Shown in pieces: positions 9,122-18,619 of a DNA stretch of 64,000 bases. Numbering within the stretch: the stretch's first letter is position 1; the number at the start of each line of letters is the position of its first letter. The stretch is from Neorhizobium sp. UBA3556. GTDB taxonomy: Bacteria; Pseudomonadota; Alphaproteobacteria; Rhizobiales; Rhizobiaceae. The position numbers and the translations under genes were made by a program. Where the stretch lies: positions 290,077 through 354,076 of the forward strand of contig DFNX01000010.1 in NCBI GenBank assembly GCA_002376235.1, in the 5' to 3' direction. The notes under the pieces are model-generated. The model did no database searches. It saw nothing but the letters and a program-made list of their open reading frames with translations, and was not told the origin of the DNA.

Positions 9122-10087
9122 TCAGCCTCCGATCCGAAGCTTGAGGCGGTGGCGTGTCTCGCTTGGGCTTTCGGCGTAACTGGCGCGGTAGCTGCGTGAA
9201 AAGGCCGAGGCCGAATTGAAACCAGTCTCGGCGGCGATATCGGCGAAGCTCGCTCTGGTCTCCATGACCTTACGGCGGGCGGCGTTCAGTCGGAGGGCAA
9301 GATAATGGGTGTGCGGGGCAACGCCCATTGTCTGGTGAAACAAGTCCTGCAGATGGCGGATACTGATCCCCGATCGTCTGGCGAGCTTTGGAAGCGACAC
9401 CGGCGCTTCGACCGTGTCCTCCATCAGCTTCACTGCTGTCTGCACGCGTGGGTCGATGCTTGTCGTGCTGCTGATCAGCTTATGGTCGGGCCGCGTTCCC
9501 TCAATGCGCTCCTGTTGGTAGATGAACAGCCGCGAGACTTCCAGCGCAAGCGAATGGCCGTGTGCGCGGCGGATCAGCTCCAGCATCAGGTCGAGCGTCG
9601 GTAGTGGCCCGCCGGTGGTCATGCGTTTGGCGTGGATGACGAAACGTTCGCGCACCAGGCCGACATGCGGATAGGCGCGGGAGAAGTCGTCGAAATCCTC
9701 CCAATGGGTAGTGGCCGAAAAACCATCAAGCAGGCTGGCTTCGGCAAGGATGAAGGCACCGCTTTCGATGCCGGCGATCGATGTCCGGTGCCGGGCGGTC
9801 TGGGACAGAAGGAATTTCAGTTCGCGGGTGGCCGCGTGTCTCCAGTTGTAGCTTGCCAGAACGAAGAGCGGATCGGTTTCGCGGGCGGGACGGAATGGGC
9901 CGGATACGGGAACCGGGACGCCGGATGTCGTTTCGATCGGTCGGCCGTCAGGGGAGTGAAGCGTCCAGCGGTAGAGATTTTTGCCTGTGATGCGGTTTGC
10001 GGCGCGCAGCGGCTCGATGACCGAGGCGAGCAGGATGAGGTTGGTTTCCGGCAGAACGAGAATGTCGATATGCTGGTTTTCACCCAT
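9122..10087 (-). CDS. cdhR: GlxA/CdhR-type AraC-family regulator with GATase-like domain (carnitine catabolism)
   Basis: Protein of 321 residues from an ATG at 10087 with AAGGGAAG just upstream; longer reading to 10285 would run into the divergent gene and has no family similarity. Residues ~1-170 form the class I glutamine-amidotransferase-like ligand domain ('DILVLPETNLILLASVIEPLR'). Residues ~215-315 hold the double helix-turn-helix of AraC regulators ('ISIRHLQDLF', 'FADIAAETGFNSASAFSR'). CdhR of Pseudomonas is the same architecture and activates carnitine catabolism. Divergent placement from BKACE and carnitine dehydrogenase genes supports the same role here. The 106-bp divergent gap should hold its operator. 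Confidence 0.82.
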   Translation of the reverse strand: MGENQHIDILVLPETNLILLASVIEPLRAANRITGKNLYRWTLHSPDGRPIETTSGVPVPVSGPFRPARETDPLFVLASYNWRHAATRELKFLLSQTARHRTSIAGIESGAFILAEASLLDGFSATTHWEDFDDFSRAYPHVGLVRERFVIHAKRMTTGGPLPTLDLMLELIRRAHGHSLALEVSRLFIYQQERIEGTRPDHKLISSTTSIDPRVQTAVKLMEDTVEAPVSLPKLARRSGISIRHLQDLFHQTMGVAPHTHYLALRLNAARRKVMETRASFADIAAETGFNSASAFSRSYRASYAESPSETRHRLKLRIGG

Positions 10088-10193
10088 GCGCTTCCCTTCG
10101 CCCGTGTTCCGATAATGTATAGAGCAGCACCGATTATGGAAAGCATTTTCCTGTTGTCTTGCCCGTAATGGCGGCAGCGAAAAGGAGGCAAGA

Positions 10194-11096
10194 ATGCCGC
10201 TCGAGATGAACCGCGAGGTCTTCATTACCTGTGCCGTGACCGGTGCCGGCGATACGACCGGAAAGTCCGGCCATGTTCCGATCACCCCGAAAGAGATAGC
10301 GGACTCGGCGATCGATGCCGCCAGGGCGGGAGCGGCGGTGGTTCACTGTCATGTCCGTAACCCCGAGAGCGGGGCGGCGGCGCGCAATCTTGAACTTTAC
10401 CGCGAAGTGACCGATCGCATTCGCTCGGCGGATATCGATGTCGTCTTGAACCTGACGGCCGGCATGGGCGGGGATCTGGTGTTCGGCAATGTCGAGGCGC
10501 CGTTCCCCTATAATCCCGATGGCACCGATATGGCGGGTGCGACCGAACGGGTTGCGCATGTCGCCGAATGCCTGCCGGAAATCTGCACGCTCGATTGCGG
10601 CACGATGAACTTTTCGCTCGGCGATTACGTGATGACCAACACGCCCTCGATGCTGCGCGAAATGGCGCGGCAGATGACGGCGCTTGGCGTGCGGCCCGAG
10701 ATCGAGGCCTTCGATACCGGCCATCTTTGGTTTGCCAAGCAGCTGGTGGAGGAGGGGCTGATCGAGGATCCGGTGCTGATCCAGCTGTGCATGGGCATCC
10801 CATGGGGCGCGCCGGATGATCTCAATACATTCATGGCGATGGTCAACAATGTACCGAAGAGCTGGACCTTTTCGGCTTTCTCGATCGGTCGCAATGCGCT
10901 CGCCTACCCGGCGGCCGCTGTTCTTGCCGGGGGGAATGTCCGGGTCGGGCTTGAGGACAATCTTTATGCGGGCAAGGGGCAGCTCGCGACAAATGCCCAA
11001 CTTGTGGAGAAGGCGGTCGGGGTGATCGAGGGAATGGGAGCGAAGGTGATCGGGCCGGATGCGGTGCGTGAGAAGCTGAAGCTGACGAAGCGGTAG
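10194..11096 (+). CDS. 3-keto-5-aminohexanoate/BKACE family enzyme, probable dehydrocarnitine cleavage enzyme
   Basis: Protein of 300 residues of the DUF849/BKACE family, with the metal-binding 'HCHVRNP' motif near residue 50, 'LNLTAGMGG' and 'GLEDNLY'. BKACE enzymes condense a beta-keto acid with acetyl-CoA to give acetoacetate and a new CoA ester. The neighbouring CdhR-like regulator and carnitine dehydrogenase-thioesterase point to 3-dehydrocarnitine as substrate, giving betainyl-CoA; this matches cdhC of Pseudomonas. Start ATG at 10194 is preceded by a strong AAAGGAGG. It is separated from the next gene by ~150 bp containing a palindromic repeat. Confidence 0.85.
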   Translation: MPLEMNREVFITCAVTGAGDTTGKSGHVPITPKEIADSAIDAARAGAAVVHCHVRNPESGAAARNLELYREVTDRIRSADIDVVLNLTAGMGGDLVFGNVEAPFPYNPDGTDMAGATERVAHVAECLPEICTLDCGTMNFSLGDYVMTNTPSMLREMARQMTALGVRPEIEAFDTGHLWFAKQLVEEGLIEDPVLIQLCMGIPWGAPDDLNTFMAMVNNVPKSWTFSAFSIGRNALAYPAAAVLAGGNVRVGLEDNLYAGKGQLATNAQLVEKAVGVIEGMGAKVIGPDAVREKLKLTKR

Positions 11097-11100
11097 GACC

Positions 11101-11215
11101 GAGAGGCAGAGGCAGAGGCAGAGGCTTTGCCTCTCATCCGCCTGCCGGAACCTACTCCCCGGAATAACGGGGAGAGGGGGAGCGCAGCAAGCTGGGCTCT
11201 GGGTGAGGGGCAGCG
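11101..11215. repeat. Rhizobial-type palindromic intergenic repeat with a short GAGGCA tandem
   Basis: Four GAGGCA-type hexamers run in tandem at 11101-11125. They lead into a perfect AGAGGC-TTT-GCCTCT hairpin (11120-11134). Further on, CTCCCCG and CGGGGAG form a second stem. The outer arms 'CCTCTCA' and 'TGAGGGG' are nearly complementary. The composition resembles the dispersed REP-like elements common between genes in Rhizobium and Agrobacterium. Lying between two co-directional carnitine genes, it could stabilise or attenuate the transcript. Confidence 0.6.
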
Positions 11216-11246
11216 GCTAGGCGAGATAAAACAGGGAAGAAAATTC

Positions 11247-12737
11247 ATGACCAGCATCAAAAAAGCGGCCTGCATCGGCGGGGGTGTCATCGGCGGGGCG
11301 TGGGCGGCGCGGTTTCTGCTCGGCGGGATCGATGTCGCCATGTACGATCCGCATCCGGAGGCGAAACGGATTGTCGGCGAAGTGCTTGCAAATGCCGAAC
11401 GGGCCTATGCCATGCTGACCACGGCGCCGCTGCCGCCGAGGGGGACGCTGACATTCTGTGGAAGTGTTGAAGACGCCGTTGCCGGGGCGGACTGGATTCA
11501 GGAGAGCGTTCCCGAGCGTGTCGATCTCAAGCGCGGCGTGATTACCGAGATCGACAGATATGCCGATCCGGAAGCGCTGATCGGATCGTCCACGTCCGGC
11601 ATCATGCCGACCGAGTTGCAGCGTGACATGACACATCCCGAACGGATGTTCGTCGCCCATCCCTATAACCCGGTCTATCTTCTGCCGCTGGCCGAACTGG
11701 TTGGCGGGGAAAGGACTTCCCCCGAGACGCTGGAACTGGCCAAAGCCCGGCTGGCACCGATCGGGATGAAGGGCGTGATCCTGAAAAAGGAGATCGAGGC
11801 CTTTGTCGGCGACCGGTTGCTGGAAGCCATATGGCGCGAGGGGCTGTGGCTCATCCATGACGACATCTGCGATACCGAGACGCTGGACGACGTGATCCGC
11901 TATTCCTTCGGCATGCGCTGGGCGCAGATGGGCCTGTTCGAGACTTATCGCATTGCCGGCGGCGAAGCGGGCATGCGGCATTTTCTGTCACAGTTCGGCC
12001 CGTGTCTTTCATGGCCGTGGACGAAGCTGACGGATGTCGTCGATCTCGATGACGCTCTGGTCGACAAGATCGCGGCGCAATCGGACGCGCAATCGGGCGC
12101 CCGCGGGATCCGCGAGCTGGAACGCATCCGAGACGAAAACCTCGTCGGCATCATGCAGGCGCTGAAAGCCGGGGATGGCGGAAAGGGCTGGGGTTCGGGA
12201 AAAGTGCTGGCCGATTTCGAAAAGTCGCTCTGGGCCAAAGGGGGCGGCAAAACGGATGCACCGGATTTTTCCCAACCACTGCGGCTGGTCGATACAAAGG
12301 TGAGTGCCGCCTGGGTGGACTATAACGGCCACATGACCGAGCATCGTTACCTGCAGGTCTTCGGCGATACGTCGGATGCGCTGCTGCGATTGATCGGCGT
12401 CGACTTCGCCTATGTGGAGGCGGGGCACAGCTATTATACGGTCGAGACCCATATCCGGCATCTCGGCGAGGCAAAGCTGGGGCAGGCGCTTTATACGACG
12501 CTGCAGGTACTCGGCTTCGATGAAAAGCGCATCCGGTATTTCACCACCCTCCATGATGGTCAGACCGGCGCGGCACTTGCGACTGCCGAGCAACTGATGC
12601 TGCATGTGGACGCCGATGCCGGAAAAGCGACCGCCGCACCGGCGAATATACTTGCGAGACTGAGGCCTATTGCGGAAGCCCATGCGAGACTGCCGATGCC
12701 GGATGGGGTGGGACGCTCCGTGGGACAGAAGGCCTGA
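11247..12737 (+). CDS. L-carnitine dehydrogenase fused to betainyl-CoA thioesterase
   Basis: Protein of 496 residues from the ATG at 11247 with AGGGAAG upstream; the open frame further upstream is part of the repeat. Residues ~1-320 are a 3-hydroxyacyl-CoA-dehydrogenase-type NAD enzyme with Rossmann motif 'GGGVIGG' at the N-terminus. Residues ~345-480 are a hot-dog thioesterase of the 4HBT type ('VDYNGHMTEHRYLQVFGDTSD'). In Pseudomonas these are separate genes cdhA and cdhB, whereas rhizobial homologues are fused. The dehydrogenase oxidises carnitine to 3-dehydrocarnitine, BKACE makes betainyl-CoA, and the thioesterase releases glycine betaine. With the preceding gene it makes a complete three-activity path. 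Confidence 0.87.
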   Translation: MTSIKKAACIGGGVIGGAWAARFLLGGIDVAMYDPHPEAKRIVGEVLANAERAYAMLTTAPLPPRGTLTFCGSVEDAVAGADWIQESVPERVDLKRGVITEIDRYADPEALIGSSTSGIMPTELQRDMTHPERMFVAHPYNPVYLLPLAELVGGERTSPETLELAKARLAPIGMKGVILKKEIEAFVGDRLLEAIWREGLWLIHDDICDTETLDDVIRYSFGMRWAQMGLFETYRIAGGEAGMRHFLSQFGPCLSWPWTKLTDVVDLDDALVDKIAAQSDAQSGARGIRELERIRDENLVGIMQALKAGDGGKGWGSGKVLADFEKSLWAKGGGKTDAPDFSQPLRLVDTKVSAAWVDYNGHMTEHRYLQVFGDTSDALLRLIGVDFAYVEAGHSYYTVETHIRHLGEAKLGQALYTTLQVLGFDEKRIRYFTTLHDGQTGAALATAEQLMLHVDADAGKATAAPANILARLRPIAEAHARLPMPDGVGRSVGQKA

Positions 12738-12884
12738 GATGTCTCTCTGCTTGCCGGCGGGGAGAGATGTTGAGGACCGGGGCCAGAAATCAGGGTTTTC
12801 GACCGATCGCTCCTCGCCAGTCATTCGGTAACAAGCAGAAAACAAGGGATGCCGAGCGCAGCGCCAGGAAATACCTGCTGTGAT

Positions 12885-13653
12885 GGCGATGTCACATTGT
12901 TTTATTAGCAACCGAACGATGTTTTTGTCTGTGACGTCAGGCCGTTGCGCCGGTCACGGCATTCCACTGCGCTATCGCGCGGATCCGATGAATGTAGGCG
13001 GCTAAGGCTGAACGTTTGTGGTGCGGCGGGACGAAGAGATTTCTGACTGCTGAGAAGACCGAGATGAAACGTTGCAAGCCGCCGACCGATCGGAAGCACC
13101 GCATCATCCGTTCCCGTTTTCGAAGCGGTACGTGAGAATCCTCCGCGCGATGGTTCAGCCTTTTGTGCGATTGATGTTCGACGCCGGGCAGTACGTCACG
13201 TCTTGCAGCTCCATATGAGCGCAGCTTGTCGGTGATGATCCGCTTCGGCGCCAAGCCTTGCTTCCTCAGCAGCCTGACCAGCAATCGCCTGGAGAACGTA
13301 TCCCTCCTGGTCAACTGCTCGCCAAAGCCAATGCTTGCGACCGCCGATGGAAATCACGACCTCGTCCAAGTGCCAGATATCATTTCGCGAAGGCTTCTTT
13401 CGACGTAGCTGCTTGGCATAAGCTGCCCCGATTTTGCGTCCCCATCGCCGTACATTTTATAAGAGACGACGATGCCACGCTCCAGCAACATTTCCTCGAC
13501 CAGCCGCAGGCTCAACGGGAACCGGAAATAAAGCCAAACCGCATGCGAGATGATCTGCGGTGGAAAGCGATGGTTCTTATAACTGATTGTCGTCGAGCTC
13601 ATCCTCGCCCAACTATTCGTCAACCGTTATGCTGCAGACAACGTGACATCACC
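12885..13653 (-). mobile_element. IS6-family insertion sequence, copy 1, defective
   Basis: A 769-bp element in reverse orientation. Its ends are GGTGATGTCAC (at 13653, complementary strand) and GGCGATGTCAC (at 12885), imperfect terminal inverted repeats shared with copies 2 and 3. The transposase is IS6/IS26-like ('YFRFPLSLRLVEEMLLERGIVVSY', 'IITDKLRSYGAARR'). It is disrupted by a 1-nt loss after 'VSYK' and an internal deletion of about 39 bp that removes part of the catalytic core, so it should be inactive. The outer flank (12877-12884) reads gctgtgat, the reverse complement of the 8 bp left of copy 2. Confidence 0.85.
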
Positions 13654-13744
13654 GCCACACCTGCCGAACCCTATCGATCCGGCAGGTGCGCAGGTTTTGT
13701 GCCGGGTCCCTGCCCATGTGAATGGACAGATCCCGGCTGCAGTT

Positions 13745-16399
13745 TTAGCCTTTCGCCTTCATGGCAACCACGCGTGGTTCCTTGGTGGCCGGCTTGTCAT
13801 GTTCCTCGACATAGGCTTCACCATTAAAGCTGGCGATCAGCACGTCACGGATTTCGGCGATCAGCGGGTAGCGCGGATTGGCGCCCGTGCACTGGTCGTC
13901 GAAGGCCATTTCCGCCAGCTTGTCGACCTTGGCCATGAAGTCGGCTTCGCCGACCCCGGCGGCCTGGATCGAGGCCGGAATGTCGAGATCCTTCTTCAGC
14001 TCTTCCAGCCACTGGACGAGGTTCTCGACGGATGCCGCATCATTCTTGCCGCCGAGCCCGAGATGCTGGGCGATCTCGGCATAACGGCATAGCGCCTTCG
14101 GTCGGTCATACTGGCTGAACGCCGCCTGCTTGCTCGGATTGTCGACAGCGTTGTAGCGGACCACATTGGAGATCAGCAGCGCGTTCGACAGGCCATGCGG
14201 AATGTGGAATTCCGCACCGATCTTGTGCGCCATCGAGTGGCAAACGCCGAGGAAGGCGTTGGCAAAGGCGATGCCGGCAAGCGTTGCCGCATTGTGAACC
14301 TGCTCGCGCGCCTTTGGGTCTTTCGCACCGTTCTTGTAGGCCGAAGGTAGATAGGTCTTCAGCAGCTTCAATGCCTGCAGCGCCTGGCCATCCGAATATT
14401 CGTTGGCCATGACGGAGACATAGGCTTCCAGCGCATGCGTCACCGCGTCGATACCGCCATGCGCGGTCAAGGACTTCGGCATGTTCATGACGAGGTTGGC
14501 GTCAACGATCGCCATGTGCGGCGTCAACTGGTAGTCGGCGATCGGATATTTGATGCCGGTCTTCTCGTCGGTCACAACCGCAAACGGCGTCACTTCCGAA
14601 CCGGTACCCGAGGTCGTCGGAACAGCCACGAACATGGCTTTCTTGCCGAGCGTCGGGAAACGGTAGATACGCTTGCGGATATCCATGAAGCGCAGCGCCA
14701 GATCGGTGAACTCCACATCCGGATGCTCGTACATGACCCACATGATCTTGGCCGCATCCATCGGCGAACCACCGCCGACGGCGAGGATCAGGTCCGGCTG
14801 GAAGGCGTTGGCGAGTGCGGTTGCCTTACGCACGACAGCCAGCGTCGGGTCGGCACTGACCTCGAAGAAGACCTCGACCTCAAGACCGAGATCTTTCAGG
14901 ATGCGGATCGTGTCGTTGACATTGCCGTTTTCGAACAGGAAGCGGTCGGTGACGATCAGGCAGCGCTTCTTGTCCTTCAGGTCTTCCAGCGCAAACGGCA
15001 GGCTGCCGCGGCGGAAGTAGATCGACGGCGGCAGCTTGTGCCAGAGCATGTTTTCGGCGCGCATGGCCACCGTCTTTCTGTTGATCAGATGCTGCGGACC
15101 GACATTTTCCGAGATCGAGTTGCCGCCCCAGGAGCCGCAACCGAGCGTCAGCGACGGTGCGAGACGGAAGTTGTAAAGGTCGCCGATACCGCCATGCGAG
15201 GCCGGTGAGTTGATCAGGATACGCGAGGTCTTCATCTTCGCGCCGTAAGTAGCGATGCGTTCGGGCTGGAGATCCTGGTCGGTGTAGAGAACCGACGTAT
15301 GGCCGACGCCGCCGAAGGCAACCAGCGCTTCCGCCTTGTCGCAGGCATCTTCGAAATTCTTCGCCTTATACATGGCGAGAAGCGGCGAGAGCTTTTCGTA
15401 GGCAAACGGTTCGGTCTCGTCGATCGCCTCGACTTCGGCGATCAGCACCTTGGTGCCGGTCGGAACTTCGAAGCCGGCCATTTCGGCAATCTTATGCGCC
15501 GACTGGCCGACGATCTCGGCATTGATCGAGCCTTTTTTGAGGATCAGGCTCTTGATCGCACCGGCCTCGTTGCCCGAAAGCACATAGCCGCCATGGGTGC
15601 GGAAGCGTTCGCGCACGGCATTATAAACGGCATCGACCACGACGACCGACTGTTCCGAAGCGCAGACGACACCGTTGTCAAACGTCTTTGACATCAGGAT
15701 CGAGGCGACCGCGCGTTTGATGTCGGCAAATTCGTCGATGACGGCCGGCGTATTGCCGGCGCCCACACCGATCGCCGGCTTACCCGACGAATAGGCGGCC
15801 TTGACCATGCCCGGTCCACCGGTTGCTAGGATCAGGTCGATTGCCGGGTGATGCATCAGGGCGTTGGAAAGCTCCACACTCGGCTCATCGATCCAGCCGA
15901 TAATATCCTTCGGCGCACCAGCCTTGACGGCAGCTTCCAGAACAAGGCGGGCCGCCTCGCAGGTTGCGCGCCTGGCGCGCGGATGCGGCGAAAAGACGAT
16001 GCCGTTGCGGGTTTTGAGCGCGATGAGTGCCTTGAAGATCGCCGTCGAGGTCGGGTTGGTGGTCGGCACGATGGCGCAGATCAGGCCGATCGGCTCGGCA
16101 ACCGTTGCAATCCCGTATTCCGGCTCTTCGGAAAGAACTCCGCAAGTCTTCTCATCCTTGTATTTATTGTAGATATATTCCGAGGCAAAATGGTTCTTCA
16201 CCACCTTGTCCTCCATCACACCCATGCCGGTCTCCTCAACCGCCATCTTGGCCAGCGGAATACGCGCATTCGCGGCGGCAAGCGCCGCATTGCGAAATAT
16301 CTCGTCCACCTGCTCCTGGCTGAAGCTCGCAAAAACCTTCTGCGCCGCCTCAACCCGCGCAACAAGCGCGTTCAGATCCGCAATCGTGCTAACTGTCAT
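13745..16399 (-). CDS. adhE: Bifunctional aldehyde-alcohol dehydrogenase AdhE
   Basis: Protein of 884 residues, close to the 891 of E. coli AdhE. The N-terminal aldehyde dehydrogenase half (~1-440) carries the catalytic cysteine at position 246 in 'NGVVCASEQS', the same number as in E. coli. The C-terminal half (~450-870) is an iron-dependent alcohol dehydrogenase with 'GGGSPMDAAK' and the metal-binding histidines of 'CHSMAHKIGAEFHIPHG'. It reduces acetyl-CoA to acetaldehyde and then ethanol, regenerating NAD under fermentative or microaerobic conditions. A GAGGTGG ribosome-binding site precedes the ATG. A TGTA-N6-TACA palindrome lies just upstream (16418-16431). It is a single-gene unit divergent from the adenine-deaminase-like gene. 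Confidence 0.95.
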   Translation of the reverse strand: MTVSTIADLNALVARVEAAQKVFASFSQEQVDEIFRNAALAAANARIPLAKMAVEETGMGVMEDKVVKNHFASEYIYNKYKDEKTCGVLSEEPEYGIATVAEPIGLICAIVPTTNPTSTAIFKALIALKTRNGIVFSPHPRARRATCEAARLVLEAAVKAGAPKDIIGWIDEPSVELSNALMHHPAIDLILATGGPGMVKAAYSSGKPAIGVGAGNTPAVIDEFADIKRAVASILMSKTFDNGVVCASEQSVVVVDAVYNAVRERFRTHGGYVLSGNEAGAIKSLILKKGSINAEIVGQSAHKIAEMAGFEVPTGTKVLIAEVEAIDETEPFAYEKLSPLLAMYKAKNFEDACDKAEALVAFGGVGHTSVLYTDQDLQPERIATYGAKMKTSRILINSPASHGGIGDLYNFRLAPSLTLGCGSWGGNSISENVGPQHLINRKTVAMRAENMLWHKLPPSIYFRRGSLPFALEDLKDKKRCLIVTDRFLFENGNVNDTIRILKDLGLEVEVFFEVSADPTLAVVRKATALANAFQPDLILAVGGGSPMDAAKIMWVMYEHPDVEFTDLALRFMDIRKRIYRFPTLGKKAMFVAVPTTSGTGSEVTPFAVVTDEKTGIKYPIADYQLTPHMAIVDANLVMNMPKSLTAHGGIDAVTHALEAYVSVMANEYSDGQALQALKLLKTYLPSAYKNGAKDPKAREQVHNAATLAGIAFANAFLGVCHSMAHKIGAEFHIPHGLSNALLISNVVRYNAVDNPSKQAAFSQYDRPKALCRYAEIAQHLGLGGKNDAASVENLVQWLEELKKDLDIPASIQAAGVGEADFMAKVDKLAEMAFDDQCTGANPRYPLIAEIRDVLIASFNGEAYVEEHDKPATKEPRVVAMKAKG

Positions 16400-16701
16400 G
16401 ATAATTCCACCTCAAATTGTATCATGGTACATGGCTTGCCGCGCTCATCACGCGTACTAATCGATTTAGAAGGCTGAATACTGGACCAACGCAGCCAGGA
16501 AGCAAGCCTTTCGCGCACTCCCGGAAACTATGTCGCGGCGGCGAAAACCCACAATGACATATGTCAATTTTCGCGCGATCCGTGCATCAGGCTGAAAGCA
16601 CGGCTCACAATCGGGTCCGATCGATTTGAGCGGTTGACTGGCCCCCGCCACGGACTATCACTGCAGGTCCGCGACCCGGAAAATGCCACGCAGAGAAAAC
16701 C
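16400..16701. promoter_or_regulatory. Divergent regulatory region between adhE and the adenine-deaminase-like gene
   Basis: A 302-bp gap without coding character serves both divergent genes. It contains an imperfect palindrome TGTA-N6-TACA at 16418-16431, close to the adhE ribosome-binding site. It also contains a perfect 12-bp palindrome TGACATATGTCA at 16555-16566, about 135 bp upstream of the rightward gene. Either could be an operator. No clear FNR/FixK-type TTGAT-N4-ATCAA site was seen. Confidence 0.45.
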
Positions 16702-18567
16702 ATGCCTTTTGACATTCAAGACACCATTATCGATGCCGATACCGAAGTGCGTATCCGCCAGCGCCTGACACTGGTCGCACTCGGCAAGGAAAAGGCCGAT
16801 GTAGCTCTGCGTGTCGGACGGCTTCTCGATGTCGCGACCCGCACATGGTCGGAAGACCAGGAAATCATCATCAAGGATCGCCGCATTGCCTATGTCGGCA
16901 AGGCCGGTTCCTATCCCGGCGAAGTGGCGCACCGCGTCCACGAGCCTCACCTTGCTGCTGTTCCCGGTCTCGGCGAAGTGCACAAGCATATCGAAAGCTC
17001 GCATCTGACGCCGGAATGGGAGGCTGCCCTTGTCCTTCCGCGCGGCAATACCTGGACCTGCGAGGCCAGCCACGAGTTTTCCAACGTTAACGGCGCAAAG
17101 ACCCTGGAATTCTGGCTGAAGGCTCGCGAGGCCGGTTCACCTCTGAAGATTTTCCCGCTGCCCGGCTCCGCCGTTCCGCCCACAGCCTACGAACATGGCG
17201 GCGGTTATCTCGGTTACGACGAACAGAAGACATTTCTTCAACAAAGCTTGATGACCGCGGGCCTCGATGAGGTGATGGACTGGCCAGCCGTGTGGAACCC
17301 GGAAAACCCGTCGCATGAACGCCTCTGGGGCATGATCCGCGCCACATTCGAAAAACGCGCCGTCGTCGAGGGCCATGCCGCCGGCATCCGCGATCTGCCG
17401 TCGATCAACGCCTTTGCCGCGGCAGGCCTTGCTTCCGATCATGAAGCATGGACGCCGGAAGAGTTCTGGGACAAGCTCACCCATGGCCTGTTCATGGAGC
17501 TTCGCCCGCACAGCCTGCCGGAAGTTATCAAAGGCCTGCTCGACCGCGGTCTTGCCGACTGGTCGCAGATCGCGCTCACCACCGATGACCGCTCGGCATC
17601 CGACACGCTGAAACTCGGCGCCACCGACCACAACGTGCGGCTTGCGATCGAGGCGGGTCTCGCGCCGGAAATCGCCATCCAGTGCGTCACGATCAACCCC
17701 GCCCGCCATATGCGCCTCACGCCTTGGGTCGGCTCGATCGCACCCGGCCGTTATGCCGATATCGTGCTTCTGTCGGATGTCGAGAGATTCGAAATCGCAA
17801 AGGTCTGGGCCGATGGAAAGCAGGTCTCCGAGGCTAAGACCTATCTGCCGGACGTGCCGAAGATCGACTGGCCGGAATGGGCGACGAACACCATCAATAT
17901 CGGCCGCGACCTGACGGCAGCGGATTTCGCCATCAAGGCCGAACCCGGTCGCGAGACGATGACGGCCGCCGTTCTTCGCCCCTTCCACTGGACCGACGAT
18001 TTCCTGACCTTCGACCTTCCGGTCAAGGATGGTCTCGTCGAGCGGGACCACACGCGCAATATCACCAAATTTTCCGTCATCGACCGTTTTTCCGGCAAGG
18101 CTGCCGCGTCGAAAATGTTCTGGCTTGGCTGCGGTCCATCGACGCCGGACACGGCACTCGCCTGCTCGATGGCGCATGACAAGCATAATATCTGGTGCGT
18201 CGGCTCTTCCGACGAAGCCATGGCGAAGGCCGTCAACGCTGTTGCCGACAATGACGGCGGCTGGGCGCTGGTGCGCGAAGGAAGGGTCGTCGCCCGCGTG
18301 CGCTACGAAGTTGCCGGCCTGATGAGCTGCCGCCCTGCCGAAGACCTGCATGAAGAGATGCGGGCGCTTTATGCCGAAGGCGAAAAGGTCGACTGGATGT
18401 ACGAGCCGAGCTTTCATCCGCGCTGGTTCGCCGGGTTCCCCGAGCGGCTGGCCTTCGCCACGCTCACCTGCGCGCCCTGGCGCTGGGTTCTCGTTGCGCC
18501 AAGCGACCATGCCCCGCAGGGCCTCGTCAATGTCGAGACCGGCGCCACCCACCCCGTTGTCTTCTAA
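16702..18567 (+). CDS. Adenine-deaminase-like amidohydrolase
   Basis: Protein of 621 residues with the layout of adenine deaminase: a TIM-barrel amidohydrolase domain (about 60-390) and a C-terminal adenine-deaminase domain (about 420-600). Metal-site motifs are 'GEVHKHIESS' (HxH), 'VEGHAAG', 'ASDHEAW' and 'TTDDR'. Canonical AdeC reads 'GFIDxHxHIESS' and is usually ~590 residues, so this is a divergent subfamily with an N-terminal extension. Known family members convert adenine to hypoxanthine using Fe/Mn. The neighbouring M24 peptidase, co-directional after 52 nt, is unusual for purine salvage, so another amide substrate is possible. Confidence 0.75.
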   Translation: MPFDIQDTIIDADTEVRIRQRLTLVALGKEKADVALRVGRLLDVATRTWSEDQEIIIKDRRIAYVGKAGSYPGEVAHRVHEPHLAAVPGLGEVHKHIESSHLTPEWEAALVLPRGNTWTCEASHEFSNVNGAKTLEFWLKAREAGSPLKIFPLPGSAVPPTAYEHGGGYLGYDEQKTFLQQSLMTAGLDEVMDWPAVWNPENPSHERLWGMIRATFEKRAVVEGHAAGIRDLPSINAFAAAGLASDHEAWTPEEFWDKLTHGLFMELRPHSLPEVIKGLLDRGLADWSQIALTTDDRSASDTLKLGATDHNVRLAIEAGLAPEIAIQCVTINPARHMRLTPWVGSIAPGRYADIVLLSDVERFEIAKVWADGKQVSEAKTYLPDVPKIDWPEWATNTINIGRDLTAADFAIKAEPGRETMTAAVLRPFHWTDDFLTFDLPVKDGLVERDHTRNITKFSVIDRFSGKAAASKMFWLGCGPSTPDTALACSMAHDKHNIWCVGSSDEAMAKAVNAVADNDGGWALVREGRVVARVRYEVAGLMSCRPAEDLHEEMRALYAEGEKVDWMYEPSFHPRWFAGFPERLAFATLTCAPWRWVLVAPSDHAPQGLVNVETGATHPVVF

Positions 18568-18619
18568 ATTTTCGTCTAATCAGAATTAGTGAAATCCAGT
18601 CCGTTTCAGGAACAAGACC

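Noticed and set aside
11101..11125. Short tandem GAGGCA repeat as a possible CRISPR or VNTR array
   Set aside because: Only four hexamer units without spacers; better explained as part of a palindromic intergenic element.
16466..17073. Leftward frames between adhE and the amidohydrolase
   Set aside because: They overlap the real gene start and promoter region and show no coding character.
17137..18552. Long antisense frame opposite the adenine-deaminase-like gene
   Set aside because: Lies wholly inside a conserved gene, Arg/Gly/Asp-rich, no recognisable motif.
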